DNA from: Mesorhizobium sp. AR07
Lineage (GTDB): Bacteria > Pseudomonadota > Alphaproteobacteria > Rhizobiales > Rhizobiaceae
Length of the DNA: 64,000 nucleotides
Direction of reading: 5' to 3'
Assembly: GCF_024746815.1 (NCBI RefSeq)
Contig: NZ_CP080528.1
Coordinates: 620,001 to 684,000, forward strand
Below, one piece after another: positions 27,521 to 36,233 of this stretch (positions are counted from its first letter, which is position 1; every line of letters starts with the position of its first letter). Both the position numbers and the translations under genes were made by a program. The notes under the pieces were generated by a model. That model worked only from the letters and a program-made list of their open reading frames with translations, was not told the DNA's origin and ran no database searches.

Positions 27521-28839
27521 GGGTCTGTTGAACAATATGTGAATCCGGAATTCGGTTTTTTGCGGTTTGAGGATTCCCTTTGGCTGGTGGACTTTCTAGA
27601 CTCGCTTTGTGATTGACGAAGCGGCGATCCGTTTGAGGTATGAGGCGGTGGGTCCCTTGCTCGACGAGCGGGGCCGGCGGCGGTTTGCAGCGGCCGAGGC
27701 TCTGGCGGCGGGCCATGGCGGCATCATGGTGGTCTCGCGGATCACGGGCGTGGCGCGCAGCACGATTGGTCGGGGCCTTGTGGAGTTGCGCGACGAGGCG
27801 GCTCTGGATTTGACCCGGGCGCGACGGCCTGGCGGAGGACGTAAGGCGCTGGCGAGCCTGGACGCGACCTTGCTGGACGATCTGCGCGGCCTGGTTGATC
27901 CGGTCACGCGAGGCGACCCGCAAGCCCCGCTGCTGTGGACCTCCAAGAGCTTGCGCCATCTGGCCGAGGGGTTGCGGGCGCTGGGCCACAAGATCGGCCA
28001 CAACACGGTGGCGACCCTTCTGCGTGGGCTGGGCTATAGCCTGCAGGCCAACCGCAAGACCCTGGAAGGCGCCAGCCATCCCGACCGCGACGCGCAGTTC
28101 CACTACATCAACCGCCAGGTGGGTGCGGCGCTCGAGGCAGGTGAACCAGCGATCTCGGTGGACACCAAGAAGAAAGAGCTGGTGGGCGACTTCAAGAATG
28201 GCGGGCGCGACTATCGTCCAGCCGGCCAACCGGAGCCGGTACGGGTCCACGACTTCCTCGTTCCGGAGCTTGGCCGCGCAGCGCCTACGGCGTCTATGAC
28301 ATCGGCGACAACAAGGGCTGGGTCAGCGTCGGCATCGACCATGACACCGCCGACTTCGCAGTTAACGCGATCGGCCGGTGGTGGCGGCTGATGGGACAAG
28401 CACGCTATCCCAAGGCTAGACATCTGGTAATCACGGCCGACGGCGGCGGCAGCAACGGCTCGCGCGTGCGCCTGTGGAAGCTGAGGCTGCAAACCCTGGC
28501 CGACGAATTGGGCCTGACCATCACCGTCTGCCACCTGCCGCCCGGCACCAGCAAATGGAACAAGATCGAACATCGCCTGTTCTCGTTCATCACCCAGAAC
28601 TGGCGCGGCCGGCCACTGCTCAGCCATCAAGTCATCGTCGAACTGATCGCCGCCACCAAGACCAAGGCGGGCCTCACCGTTCGCTCCGAGATCGATCCCA
28701 ACCTCTACCCCGCCGGCGTCAAGGTCACCGACCAGGAAATGGCGACCATCAACATCCGTCGCCATGCATTCCACGGCGAATGGAACTACACCATCACACC
28801 ACGAACCAAACCGTGACGTAGTTGTTCTTCAACAGGCCC
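27521..28839 (+). mobile_element. ISAzo13-family insertion sequence, copy 2
   Basis: The 1319-bp copy has the same ends as copy 1 and TAA on both sides (27518-27520 and 28840-28842). The recombinase sequence without the insertion, as at 46825-46835 on the other strand, has a single TAA at this point, which proves a 3-bp duplication. The only difference from copy 1 that I noticed is one missing T near 28288. Confidence 0.93.
27609..28816 (+). pseudogene. ISAzo13 transposase with a one-base deletion
   Basis: The sequence matches the gene at 21338 except that CGCCTTACGG is CGCCTACGG here (near 28288). The reading frame shifts after about residue 226 (LGRAAP) and the DDE core is split. The second part is open again from 28391. 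The copy is therefore inactive but could be moved by the intact enzyme. Confidence 0.9.
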
Positions 28840-30029
28840 TAAGATTGAACTCGCCGTTGGATTTGATGGTCGCTGGTTGCGCCGGTCTGCCAAAGAATCC
28901 TGATGGCGACCTGGCCGCGTATCTTCTTCTGGTCGAGAACGACCTCCTGCACGATGAAGCGCAAGATACGTTTGCGGTCTTCTGGCTGGGTGGTTTCTGA
29001 GTGCCAGATAGCCGGCAAATTCTCGGCGAGTTCCTGAAGCGCCGCGTGATCCTGTGCCTGTAACACCAAGGGCTCTCGGTCTCTCCACCGACGATATTCC
29101 TGCTCGATCTCATCGATCAAGCGCAGCTTGTCTTCCCATGCCTTTTCCAGGGTTCTGGCGACGAGACGATTTTCCGGTTCCACGGTGTCGTATTGTCGTC
29201 GAGCCCGCTCGGCGTCATACCGCGCACGTTCCCGCCGTAGCGCCCATTGTTTCTCGAGGCTTCGTGTTTCCTCCGCAATCTCGTCGAGCGCAGCGATGGC
29301 GATGGCGATTTGGTCAGGTTCCAACGCCTTCAGGAGGGTTTGGGCGACCAACTCATCTACTGCGGGCGCCCGAACCTCCTGACAGAGAGAGCTGCCGGTC
29401 TGGTTGCGGTCCGCCAGGCAGCAGTAAACGGGGCATGCACTGTCGGGGCCGCTGTAGCGCACGGTCATCCGCCGTCCGCATTGGCCGCAGACCGCCAAGC
29501 CCTGCAGCAAAGCAATGCCCTTGCGCGGCGCGCCGCGGTGGCCGGACTCGTATCGATTGGTGTTGTCGGCGAGGCGTCGCTGATTGGCCATGAACTCCTC
29601 CCAGTTAATATAACCAGGGTGTGCGTCTTTGATGCAAATATCCCAGTCGTCAATGGCCACCTTCGAGGTTGCGCGGTGCGAACCTGGACCTTGGCGGACC
29701 GCATTTATTCGGCGCCGGCCGTAGACATATGCGCCGGCATAGGCCGGGTTGTGCAAAATATGATGGACATGGGCGATGGTGGCGTCTCGCCACACCAGTT
29801 CATGGGGCGCCGGCCCGCGAAGCGGCCGCACCGGTACGCGTAGGTCGTGCGTGCGCAGGTAACGCATAACGCGTCGCGCGGTCTGAAGCTCTCTAAATTT
29901 GTCGAAGATCAGACGCAGCCGAGCCTGAACCTCTTCATCAGGGTTGAACACCCCGCGGGTCACTTCAAATTCCCCCGGATAGGGTCAGTCAAAATCCCCC
30001 ACCCGCAAGACAGGACAGAAGTGGACTTG

Positions 30030-30797
30030 TTAGTTTGACTTTGTTTCCCGAGCAAGGGCTTCAGCGGCTTCTTTGAGGCGATAGCTGCGTCCATCGAACT
30101 CAAGCAGATGGCAATGATGCATCAGCCGATCGAGTATCGTCGTGCTCATGGTGTTGTCTCGCAGATATGTCCCCCAGTCCTGCACGACCCGATTGGAGGT
30201 GACGATGACGCTGCGGCGCAGTTTGTAGCGCTGATGGATCAGGGTCTGCATGCATGCGCCGGCGTCGTCGGGGATGGCGCGTGCGAGGAACAGATCGTCC
30301 AGCACGAGGAGATCGCAGTCGATGATTGTTCGCATCCGGGCCTCGCGTTGCGTGGGGGTGTTCAGAGCGTGGCGGTGGAAGAAGTCATCGGTCTCGAGAT
30401 ACTGGACCTTGTGGCTGTACAGGATCGCCTGATAGGCAATCGCCTTGGCGATGTGAGATTTCCCGGTGCCCGGTTTGCCGACCAGCAGCGCGTTCTCGCC
30501 GGCGGCAATGAACGCCAGTGTGTGAAGCTGGAAGCAAGTTTGGCGCGGCAATTTGGGATTGAAGGACCAGTCGAATTCGGCGAGCGTCAGTTTTTCATCG
30601 AGCCCGGATTGCTGATATCGCCGCTCGATAAGGCGGGATTGGCGACGATCCAGTTCGTCCTGCAGGATCAGGGAGAAGGTCTCGAGGAAGGGTTGGTTTG
30701 CGCCCTGCGCCTGCAGCACGCGCGTCTGCAGCGTGTCGCGGACGCCCGACAGGCGCAGCTGTCGCAGGCAGCGTTCAATTTCGGGTATGGTCATCAT
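30030..30797 (-). CDS. IS21-family IstB helper ATPase
   Basis: 255 residues. Walker A VGKPGTGKSH near residue 110, Walker B DLLVLDDLF, and the C-terminal DRLMHHCHLLEFDGRSYRLK of IstB proteins. The start ATG 30797 (or 30794) lies inside the end of istA, a 23-bp overlap typical of translational coupling in IS21; the open frame upstream belongs to istA in another frame. It is an AAA+ protein that assembles on DNA and recruits the IstA transposase. Confidence 0.92.
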   Translation of the reverse strand: MMTIPEIERCLRQLRLSGVRDTLQTRVLQAQGANQPFLETFSLILQDELDRRQSRLIERRYQQSGLDEKLTLAEFDWSFNPKLPRQTCFQLHTLAFIAAGENALLVGKPGTGKSHIAKAIAYQAILYSHKVQYLETDDFFHRHALNTPTQREARMRTIIDCDLLVLDDLFLARAIPDDAGACMQTLIHQRYKLRRSVIVTSNRVVQDWGTYLRDNTMSTTILDRLMHHCHLLEFDGRSYRLKEAAEALARETKSN

Positions 30798-32523
30798 GGG
30801 GTTGGGTCTCCAGTTTGAGGTGAGAAGGGGTAGCGGGAGCGCTCGTGGCGGCGAAGCTGGTCGGGGTTGCGCAGGCGCCACGAGTGCGGGGTGGAGAGGC
30901 GCGGTCGTCGTCAGCCCCGGCCTGCCGGCCATTGTTGCCGGCATCGTGTCGCACAGCACGGCTGAAGAGGTCGCCATATTCGGCGGGGGCGCGGATCAGT
31001 GGATGATCCTGGGTGAGCTGCGATGCCGGCTGTGGGACTTCTTCAACCTGTTGGAGCGCCTGCTCAAACAGCCGCTCGACAGTCGCGCGTACGTGCTTGT
31101 AACGGTAGATGCGGTTGCTGATGGCATGAGCACAGGCCTGCTCGACCATCCGTGTCGGATACTTCCGGCTCAGCCCGACAATGCCCCACATCGCGCGCTG
31201 TCCGGGGCGTCCCTCGGCATCGAACATGTGTTGGCACAGGGCCTTGGTTTGTGGGCCGATGCGACCGGCGTTCGCCAGCAGCACGGCGGTTTGCCGTGAC
31301 GGATTGAACGGCCGTTCGTTGATCGGCAGGACGACAGAACCGGGGTGCGTCATCCGGGGATGAATCCGCAGCAGCGCATGGGTGTGGCGATCACGGATCT
31401 CGATCGTGGAAGTGTAGATGCGCACGACGACCAGACTGCCGATGGCCGCGGGCCGCGCGGCGTAATAGCTGCTGTCGACGCGTACGGTGGTGTCGTCGCA
31501 GACGGTCCGAACGACTTCAGTGAAGATGCGGAAGGGTGCGACAGGCAGCGGCCGCAGGTGCGGCTTCTCTTCCTGGAACATGGCCTCGACCTGACGGCGA
31601 GTGCTGCCGTGGATGCGCTTGGAAGCCCAGTTCTCCTCCCAGTGCCTCAAGAACTCGTTCTGGGCTTCCAGCGTCTCGAAGCGCCGTCCGGCCAGCGCGG
31701 TCCCCTGGGTATGTTGAATCGCATTCTCGACGCTCCCCTTTCGATTGGGGTCCGCCACGCGGGCCGGATCGGCGACGACGCCGTAATGAGCCAGCATCGC
31801 ACTGTAGATCGGATTGAGCTCGGGCTCGTATAGATCGGGCTTGAGGACGCCTTCCTTAAGGTTGTCGAGCACCACATAGCTGACCACCCCGCCAAAATAC
31901 CGAAACGCTTCTTCGTGAAGCTGCGCCCAGACTTGCTGGCTGGATTGCCAGACCACCCGCCGGAAGCTGCGCCGCGAATAGCGCAGCGTCATCACGAACA
32001 GGCGGGGGCGACGGTACCGGCCGCTCTTGGGATCGATCGTCAGCGCGCCCTCGCCATAGTCGACCTGAGCCTCCTCGCCGGGGAGGAACTCAAGACGATC
32101 AAACTGCTTGGGATCGCTTTCTCGCAACGTGCGCACAAACCGCTTGACGCTTTGATAGCTGGACGGAAAGCCAAACTGATCGACCAGGTCCTGGTAAATC
32201 GCCTGTGCATTTCGCTTCAGGCGGACCTGTTCTTCGATCCACGCCCGATGCACTTCGCAGGCCGAGCGGGCCAGGCTGCTGGTGACCGTCGCTCCCGACA
32301 CCCCAGAAGCCGGTGGTCGGGGTGGAGGAATTTGGTCCTCCGCGCTTGCCGAGCCGGTGGTCACTTCCCCGGGGGAATTTGCCTCCGTAGCAGCCCGTTG
32401 CGCTCGGTACCGCCGAATCGTCTTGCGATCGACACCCGTCAGCCTTTGAATCTCGCGCTGGCTGGTGTTGCGATCAAGTAATGTTAGTACGGTGCTTTGC
32501 AGATGTGCCTTCAAGACGTACAA
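30775..32523 (-). CDS. IS21-family IstA transposase
   Basis: 582 residues. The N-terminal helix-turn-helix is NTSQREIQRLTGVDRKTIRR (about 18-38); the rve integrase core starts near residue 150 (AQVDYGEGALTI, first Asp) and includes VSYVVLDNLKEGVLKPD (second Asp) and RKGSVENAIQHTQG (Glu). A beta-barrel C-terminal region follows (SSYYAARPAAIGSLVVVRIY). Complete and in one frame, so likely active. Confidence 0.92.
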   Translation of the reverse strand: MYVLKAHLQSTVLTLLDRNTSQREIQRLTGVDRKTIRRYRAQRAATEANSPGEVTTGSASAEDQIPPPRPPASGVSGATVTSSLARSACEVHRAWIEEQVRLKRNAQAIYQDLVDQFGFPSSYQSVKRFVRTLRESDPKQFDRLEFLPGEEAQVDYGEGALTIDPKSGRYRRPRLFVMTLRYSRRSFRRVVWQSSQQVWAQLHEEAFRYFGGVVSYVVLDNLKEGVLKPDLYEPELNPIYSAMLAHYGVVADPARVADPNRKGSVENAIQHTQGTALAGRRFETLEAQNEFLRHWEENWASKRIHGSTRRQVEAMFQEEKPHLRPLPVAPFRIFTEVVRTVCDDTTVRVDSSYYAARPAAIGSLVVVRIYTSTIEIRDRHTHALLRIHPRMTHPGSVVLPINERPFNPSRQTAVLLANAGRIGPQTKALCQHMFDAEGRPGQRAMWGIVGLSRKYPTRMVEQACAHAISNRIYRYKHVRATVERLFEQALQQVEEVPQPASQLTQDHPLIRAPAEYGDLFSRAVRHDAGNNGRQAGADDDRASPPRTRGACATPTSFAATSAPATPSHLKLETQPHDDHTRN

Positions 32524-32730
32524 CTCCCGGTCCCCTCGCTGTATGAAAGGGGATGAAAATAAACGTCCTGCCTTACCCGGCTACCGCTGTTCAGTAGCGC
32601 TGCCGGTGACCATCAGGTGGGGGAGTTTCAAGTGACCATACCCGGGGGATTTTGACCGACCCACGGGGATCAGGCCTGAACGGAAACCGGGGCTTTGGGC
32701 CCGGATGACAAGAATAGGATAGCGGAAAAG

Positions 32731-33672
32731 ATGAGTTACACCCTACCACAAACCATCGGCATCGATATCTCAAAAGCAACACTCGATGCTCATGCCTATC
32801 CTGCAGGCAGCAACCAGCAGTTTGCCAATACTGCCAGTGGCCATAAAGCCTTAATTGCATGGCTGGGACAATGGTCAGTCGAGCGCGTGGCATATGAGGC
32901 GACTGGTGCTTACCACCGGGAACTCGAGCAAGCTCTGGCTGATCTGCCTTGCGTCAAGCTCAATCCCGCTCGTGCGCGGCGCTTTGCCCAAGCAGCTGGA
33001 ACCCTGGCCAAGACCGACCTGATCGATGCAGTGATGCTGGCCCGCATGGCTAGCACAATGCAGCCACCCGTGCGCCCGGCTATGAACCCCGAACAGGCAA
33101 GGTTGGCAGAACTGATCAGTGCCCGCGATGGTCTGATGCGCGACAGAACCGCGCTTAAAAACCAGGAGAAAAACCTGACGATTCCGCTTCTAAAGCGTCA
33201 GCACAAGCAACGCCTCAATCAGATCGATCAGCATATAACCGCTCTCGATGCCGAGCTCGCAACAAGCATTGCGGCCGATCCCCAGCTTGCCCGTCGGCAT
33301 GAAATTATCTCCAGCATAGCTGGCCTCGGCCCACGCACTGCCAACCAGTTGGTCGCCACTATGCCAGAGCTCGGATCACTTGATAACAAACAGGCCGCAT
33401 CCCTGGCAGGACTCGCTCCCGTCGCCCGCCAATCAGGACAGTGGAAAGGCAGAAGCTTCATCCAGGGTGGAAGGGCCAATGTTAGACGAGCACTCTACAT
33501 GCCCGCTCTCGTCGCTGCCCGCTTTAACCCCGACCTCAGGGAAAAATATCAGCACCTCATTGCATCGGGAAAGCCCGCCAAAGTCGCCATCGTCGCGGTT
33601 ATGCGCAAGCTTCTCGTCACCGCCAATGCGCTCGTCAAAGCCGATCGCATGTGGGTCGAAAAACATGCTTGA
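32731..33672 (+). CDS. IS110-family DEDD transposase
   Basis: 313 residues with the RuvC-like DEDD domain (IGIDISKATLDAHAYPAG; E in VAYEATGAYH; DD in LAKTDLIDAVMLARM) and the C-terminal Tnp domain with the conserved serine region (LAGLAPVARQSGQWKGRSFI). The start ATG 32731 gives the usual N-terminus MSYTLPQTIGIDISK. IS110 elements use a noncoding bridge RNA from their flanks, but only about 65 bp separate this gene from the IS21 end on the left and about 40 bp from another relic on the right, so such an RNA is probably missing or cut. Confidence 0.9.
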   Translation: MSYTLPQTIGIDISKATLDAHAYPAGSNQQFANTASGHKALIAWLGQWSVERVAYEATGAYHRELEQALADLPCVKLNPARARRFAQAAGTLAKTDLIDAVMLARMASTMQPPVRPAMNPEQARLAELISARDGLMRDRTALKNQEKNLTIPLLKRQHKQRLNQIDQHITALDAELATSIAADPQLARRHEIISSIAGLGPRTANQLVATMPELGSLDNKQAASLAGLAPVARQSGQWKGRSFIQGGRANVRRALYMPALVAARFNPDLREKYQHLIASGKPAKVAIVAVMRKLLVTANALVKADRMWVEKHA

Positions 33673-33713
33673 TCACAACGGAAACTAATCGCGGTGGCAG
33701 AGTCAAGCACCTT

Positions 33714-33960
33714 TGTGAGACGCGTATGCCGGGTGCAGGGTCGTCACCGCCAGTTTGCGTGCCACGGCAAAGGGCAGCTCGCTTGAAGCCAACTCTCTCC
33801 CTGAGTTTGAGGCCCCATGTCGGCAGGCCGCTTTCGGCCGAGCTGCGGGCCAGGATGACCGTCGCAGCTTCGTAGAGAAGCCCCCGGAGATGGCGATCGC
33901 CCCGTCGGAATATGTGGCCATCATAGTCGACCTCTCCCGATTGGTATCGCCGGGTCGTCA
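33714..33960 (-). pseudogene. IS110-family transposase C-terminal relic
   Basis: The minus strand encodes RRYQSGEVDYDGHIFRRGDR, then LRGLLYEAATVILARSS and LKLRERVGFKRA, the C-terminal part of a different IS110 transposase. One base out of frame it goes on AVARKLAVTT. Both ends of the gene are missing. It is distinct from the intact IS110 gene 40 bp to its left. Confidence 0.68.
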
Positions 33961-34500
33961 GGCCAAGCCGGCAGCTTGGAAACGCCCTTGCCGGCGAAGC
34001 CCACTTCAGTATCTTCCAGGATCAGGAAGCCGTCCCCCTGTGGCGCGGCGATGGGCCGATCGCACACCGGCGCCAGCCGCATATTGGCTTTGGGCCGCGT
34101 GACGAAGATCGATCCGGCTTTGGCGATCTGAGTCCACCAGCCGTAATGGCAATAGCCCTTGTCGAACACATAGGTCGCGCCTTGCTCGATGGTGATCGTG
34201 CGGCCGATCTCGGCATCGTTGACGTTGGCATCGGTGATGTCGAGGATGCGCGGATAGTCGACCTTCGGGTCATAGACGACATGCATCTTCATGGCCGCGG
34301 ATGCGGCCGTTCGACTTGGCCCAGTCGTACAGTTTGCCGAGCGGAATGGGGGTCAAGTCGATCAGCCGCAGCATTTGGTTGCCCTCGCGGCGCGCCTGCC
34401 GGTCGAGTTGACCTGCCACCAGGCCGAAGGCGACTTTCCGCGGCGAATGGCGCGGCGGACGCGGTCAGCAGATGGTCGCCAGGATCTGTCCAGTCGGCCT
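33961..34500 (-). pseudogene. IS4-family transposase relic
   Basis: A DDE_Tnp_1 transposase in two frames. The segment 34500 to about 34300 reads REGNQMLRLIDLTPIPLGKL and LYDWAKSNGRIRG. One base over, from 34292, it reads MKMHVVYDPKVDYPRILDIT, then GATYVFDKGYCHYGWWTQIA and FVTRPKANMRL. The second and third catalytic regions are visible, but the N-terminus is degraded and the C-terminus is replaced. Confidence 0.7.
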
Positions 34501-34599
34501 GGACACGCAGTTCGCCGATCAGCGATTCGGGGATTTCCCGATGCGACGTCCCCGTGAGCGAACCGTCGCGAAGCGGAGGCGTCGGCCACGCGCTTCTGG

Positions 34600-34825
34600 C
34601 GGCCCGTGTGAGACCGTTGAGGCATTCAAGAGCCCAGAGGCGGTATTCAACTGCAGAGCGGGCCAGATCGCGTCGATATGGAGTCGGACGGGCTGAGTAA
34701 TCCTCGCGCCCGAAACCGCGAGCTGGAGATGCCGGTCGGCATGCCGCAACAGAACATGTTGGCAGCCGTCGCCCGCCAGCAGGACGTTGCACGGCATGGC
34801 AGCGCCGTCAGATCGAACGGCGGCG
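34600..34825 (-). pseudogene. DUF2285-like fragment
   Basis: The minus strand contains NVLLAGDGCQHVLLRHADRH followed by LQLAVSGARITQPVRLHIDA, a pattern typical of DUF2285 proteins. In rhizobial integrative conjugative elements such domains act as activators of excision and transfer (FseA type). Here it is a fragment fused in frame to the start of a truncated permease and followed by frameshifted sequence. The assignment rests on motif memory only. Confidence 0.4.
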
Positions 34826-34968
34826 TCGCCGCCGATGAGGACACCTGTTCCGCAACGACTGGCAAGACGTGCGGCCACCGCCGTGGACGCCAGAAAAGGC
34901 CGCATCACGCCGAAGGCTGGCACCGTAAGCAGGATCGGCATTGAGCCCATTTTTTGAATCATCTTCAT
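34826..34968 (-). pseudogene. Stump of an ABC permease gene (first about 45 codons)
   Basis: An ATG at 34968 with GGGGGAGG 8 bases upstream lies 18 bp after the ATPase gene on the same strand. It opens MKMIQKMGSMPILLTVPAFG, a plausible start of a PotB-type permease leading into its first membrane span. The hydrophobic match ends after about 40 residues and foreign sequence follows. The operon's position and ribosome site support this more than residue similarity does. Confidence 0.4.
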
Positions 34969-34986
34969 CAGCGCAGTCCTCCCCCG

Positions 34987-36081
34987 TTACGCAGCAACAA
35001 ACCGAATGTCGGACCGAAGCCACTCAAGGCGAACCTCATCGCCGGAACGGAAGACCTCCTGTCCCGAGGCGACATGCTCGCGTGCGATCAGCACCGTGTT
35101 CCCCACGCGCACGCGGTATTTCCTCAAAGGACCAGCATAGATCATATCTTCGACGGTGCCGGAAACAGATTGTCTTTGGTCCGCATCGCCGCGCCTTGCC
35201 GCCGAACGCGCGTTAATGCAAATGCGCTCAGGCCGCAGCATTGCGACCATTCCGGAAGACGGCACGACATCGGATTCGACTTTAAACTCGTTATTTCCGA
35301 GGATGTTGGCCTCGCCCAAAAAGTTGGCGACGAAGCGCGTTATCGGACGGTCGTAGAGGGCTTCCGGTGTATCGATCTGCTCGATTTGGCCGGCTCGCAT
35401 GACGACGATGCGGTCCGACAAGGTGAGTGCTTCCTCCTGATCGTGCGTAACACAAATGGTAGTTTTCCCAAATTCCTTGTGCAGGTCCTTGATTTCAACT
35501 TGCATCTGCTCACGTAGGTTGCGATCGAGCGCACCGAGCGGTTCGTCCAGCAGCAGGACCGGTGGATCGGCAATCAAGGCGCGCGCGAGGGCCACGCGTT
35601 GTTGCTGACCTCCACTTAACTGCGATGGCAGGCGGCCACCGAAATCATCGAGGTGAACGCGTGCAAGCATTCGGTTGACTCGTGCTGCCCTGTCGGCGGC
35701 CTTGATCCCGCGCATTTCAAGCGGAAATTCCAGATTGCGGCGCACAGTGAGGTGCGGGAAAAGCGCGTAACTCTGGAAAACGATGCCCTGGTCCCGACGA
35801 TAAGACGGAACTTCGGAGACCGACTTGCCGGCAATGAGGATGTCTCCTTTGCTCGGCGCGGTGAAGCCGGCGAGAAGCATCAACGCTGTCGTTTTGCCCG
35901 AACCACTTGGGCCGAGAATGGTGAGGAACTCGCCCCGAGAAACGGAAAGGGACATGTCTTTGACCGCGGCAATAGGTCCGTACATCTTGGTGACGTTGCA
36001 GAATTCTATCTGTGCGGGAGCTAGGCTCTTTTTCAATGCTCGATCCTTGACAGGAAGACAATTTTTAAGACTCAAGTTCAT
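34987..36081 (-). CDS. ABC transporter ATP-binding protein, PotA type (second system)
   Basis: A 364-residue ATPase: Walker A GPSGSGKTT, Q-loop VFQSYALFPHLTV, signature LSGGQQQRVALARAL, Walker B VLLLDEP, switch histidine VTHDQEEAL, and a TOBE-type C-terminal region with AMLRPERICI. The start ATG 36081 is preceded by GGAG 9 bases upstream; the frame is open far upstream to 36315 but that part overlaps the binding-protein gene and has no ribosome site. It is distinct from the copy at 6631. Because its permeases are missing, it is probably idle unless it serves another transporter. Confidence 0.9.
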   Translation of the reverse strand: MNLSLKNCLPVKDRALKKSLAPAQIEFCNVTKMYGPIAAVKDMSLSVSRGEFLTILGPSGSGKTTALMLLAGFTAPSKGDILIAGKSVSEVPSYRRDQGIVFQSYALFPHLTVRRNLEFPLEMRGIKAADRAARVNRMLARVHLDDFGGRLPSQLSGGQQQRVALARALIADPPVLLLDEPLGALDRNLREQMQVEIKDLHKEFGKTTICVTHDQEEALTLSDRIVVMRAGQIEQIDTPEALYDRPITRFVANFLGEANILGNNEFKVESDVVPSSGMVAMLRPERICINARSAARRGDADQRQSVSGTVEDMIYAGPLRKYRVRVGNTVLIAREHVASGQEVFRSGDEVRLEWLRSDIRFVAA

Positions 36082-36233
36082 TAACGATACTCCAGCAGGA
36101 CAGGTGCGCCATAGCAACACGTGCAGTCCCGGAAAGGCAGGGCCGTTGGATAAGGCGGCGCTATCCAATTTGCCACGGCCGCGAAGCCGACCGACTGGAT
36201 GAGCGCCACCGATGCCTAATGAAACGCTGAGGA

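Larger units (their letters stand above)
27091..29951 (-). pseudogene. Large serine recombinase, copy A: N-terminus missing and split by ISAzo13
   Basis: Reading right to left, the coding region begins inside the recombinase domain (FNPDEEVQARLRLIFDKFRE), continues through the zinc-ribbon/coiled-coil part (CGQCGRRMTVRYSGPDSACP, then a long charged helix) and resumes after the ISAzo13 insertion at 27518 with ERITQLNAAGDMDRQIAKIL to a stop at 27091. The catalytic N-terminal domain is absent: homology to copy B stops at 29951, where IS21-type sequence starts. Large serine recombinases integrate and excise elements at att sites. Copy B (45858-48218) preserves the uninterrupted ISAzo13 target. Confidence 0.85.
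29952..32665 (-). mobile_element. IS21-family insertion sequence (istA-istB intact)
   Basis: The ends carry related multiple repeats. The left end near 29958-30003 has GGGTCACTTC, a TTCCCCC run and GTCAAAATCCCCC; the right end near 32619-32663 has the inverted counterparts. Both helper and transposase genes are open, so the element may be functional. Exact ends are uncertain by a few bases. Recombinase copy A lies to its left but does not continue on its right, so this is not a simple insertion with both flanks kept. Confidence 0.85.

Noticed and set aside
32660..33713. Bridge RNA of the IS110 element
   Set aside because: Only about 65 bp upstream and 40 bp downstream remain before other elements, less than the usual length of such RNAs, and I could not find paired loops matching the flanks.
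35156..36024. Plus-strand open frames within the ABC ATPase region
   Set aside because: They are antisense to a gene with all ABC ATPase motifs and have no ribosome sites or recognisable domains.
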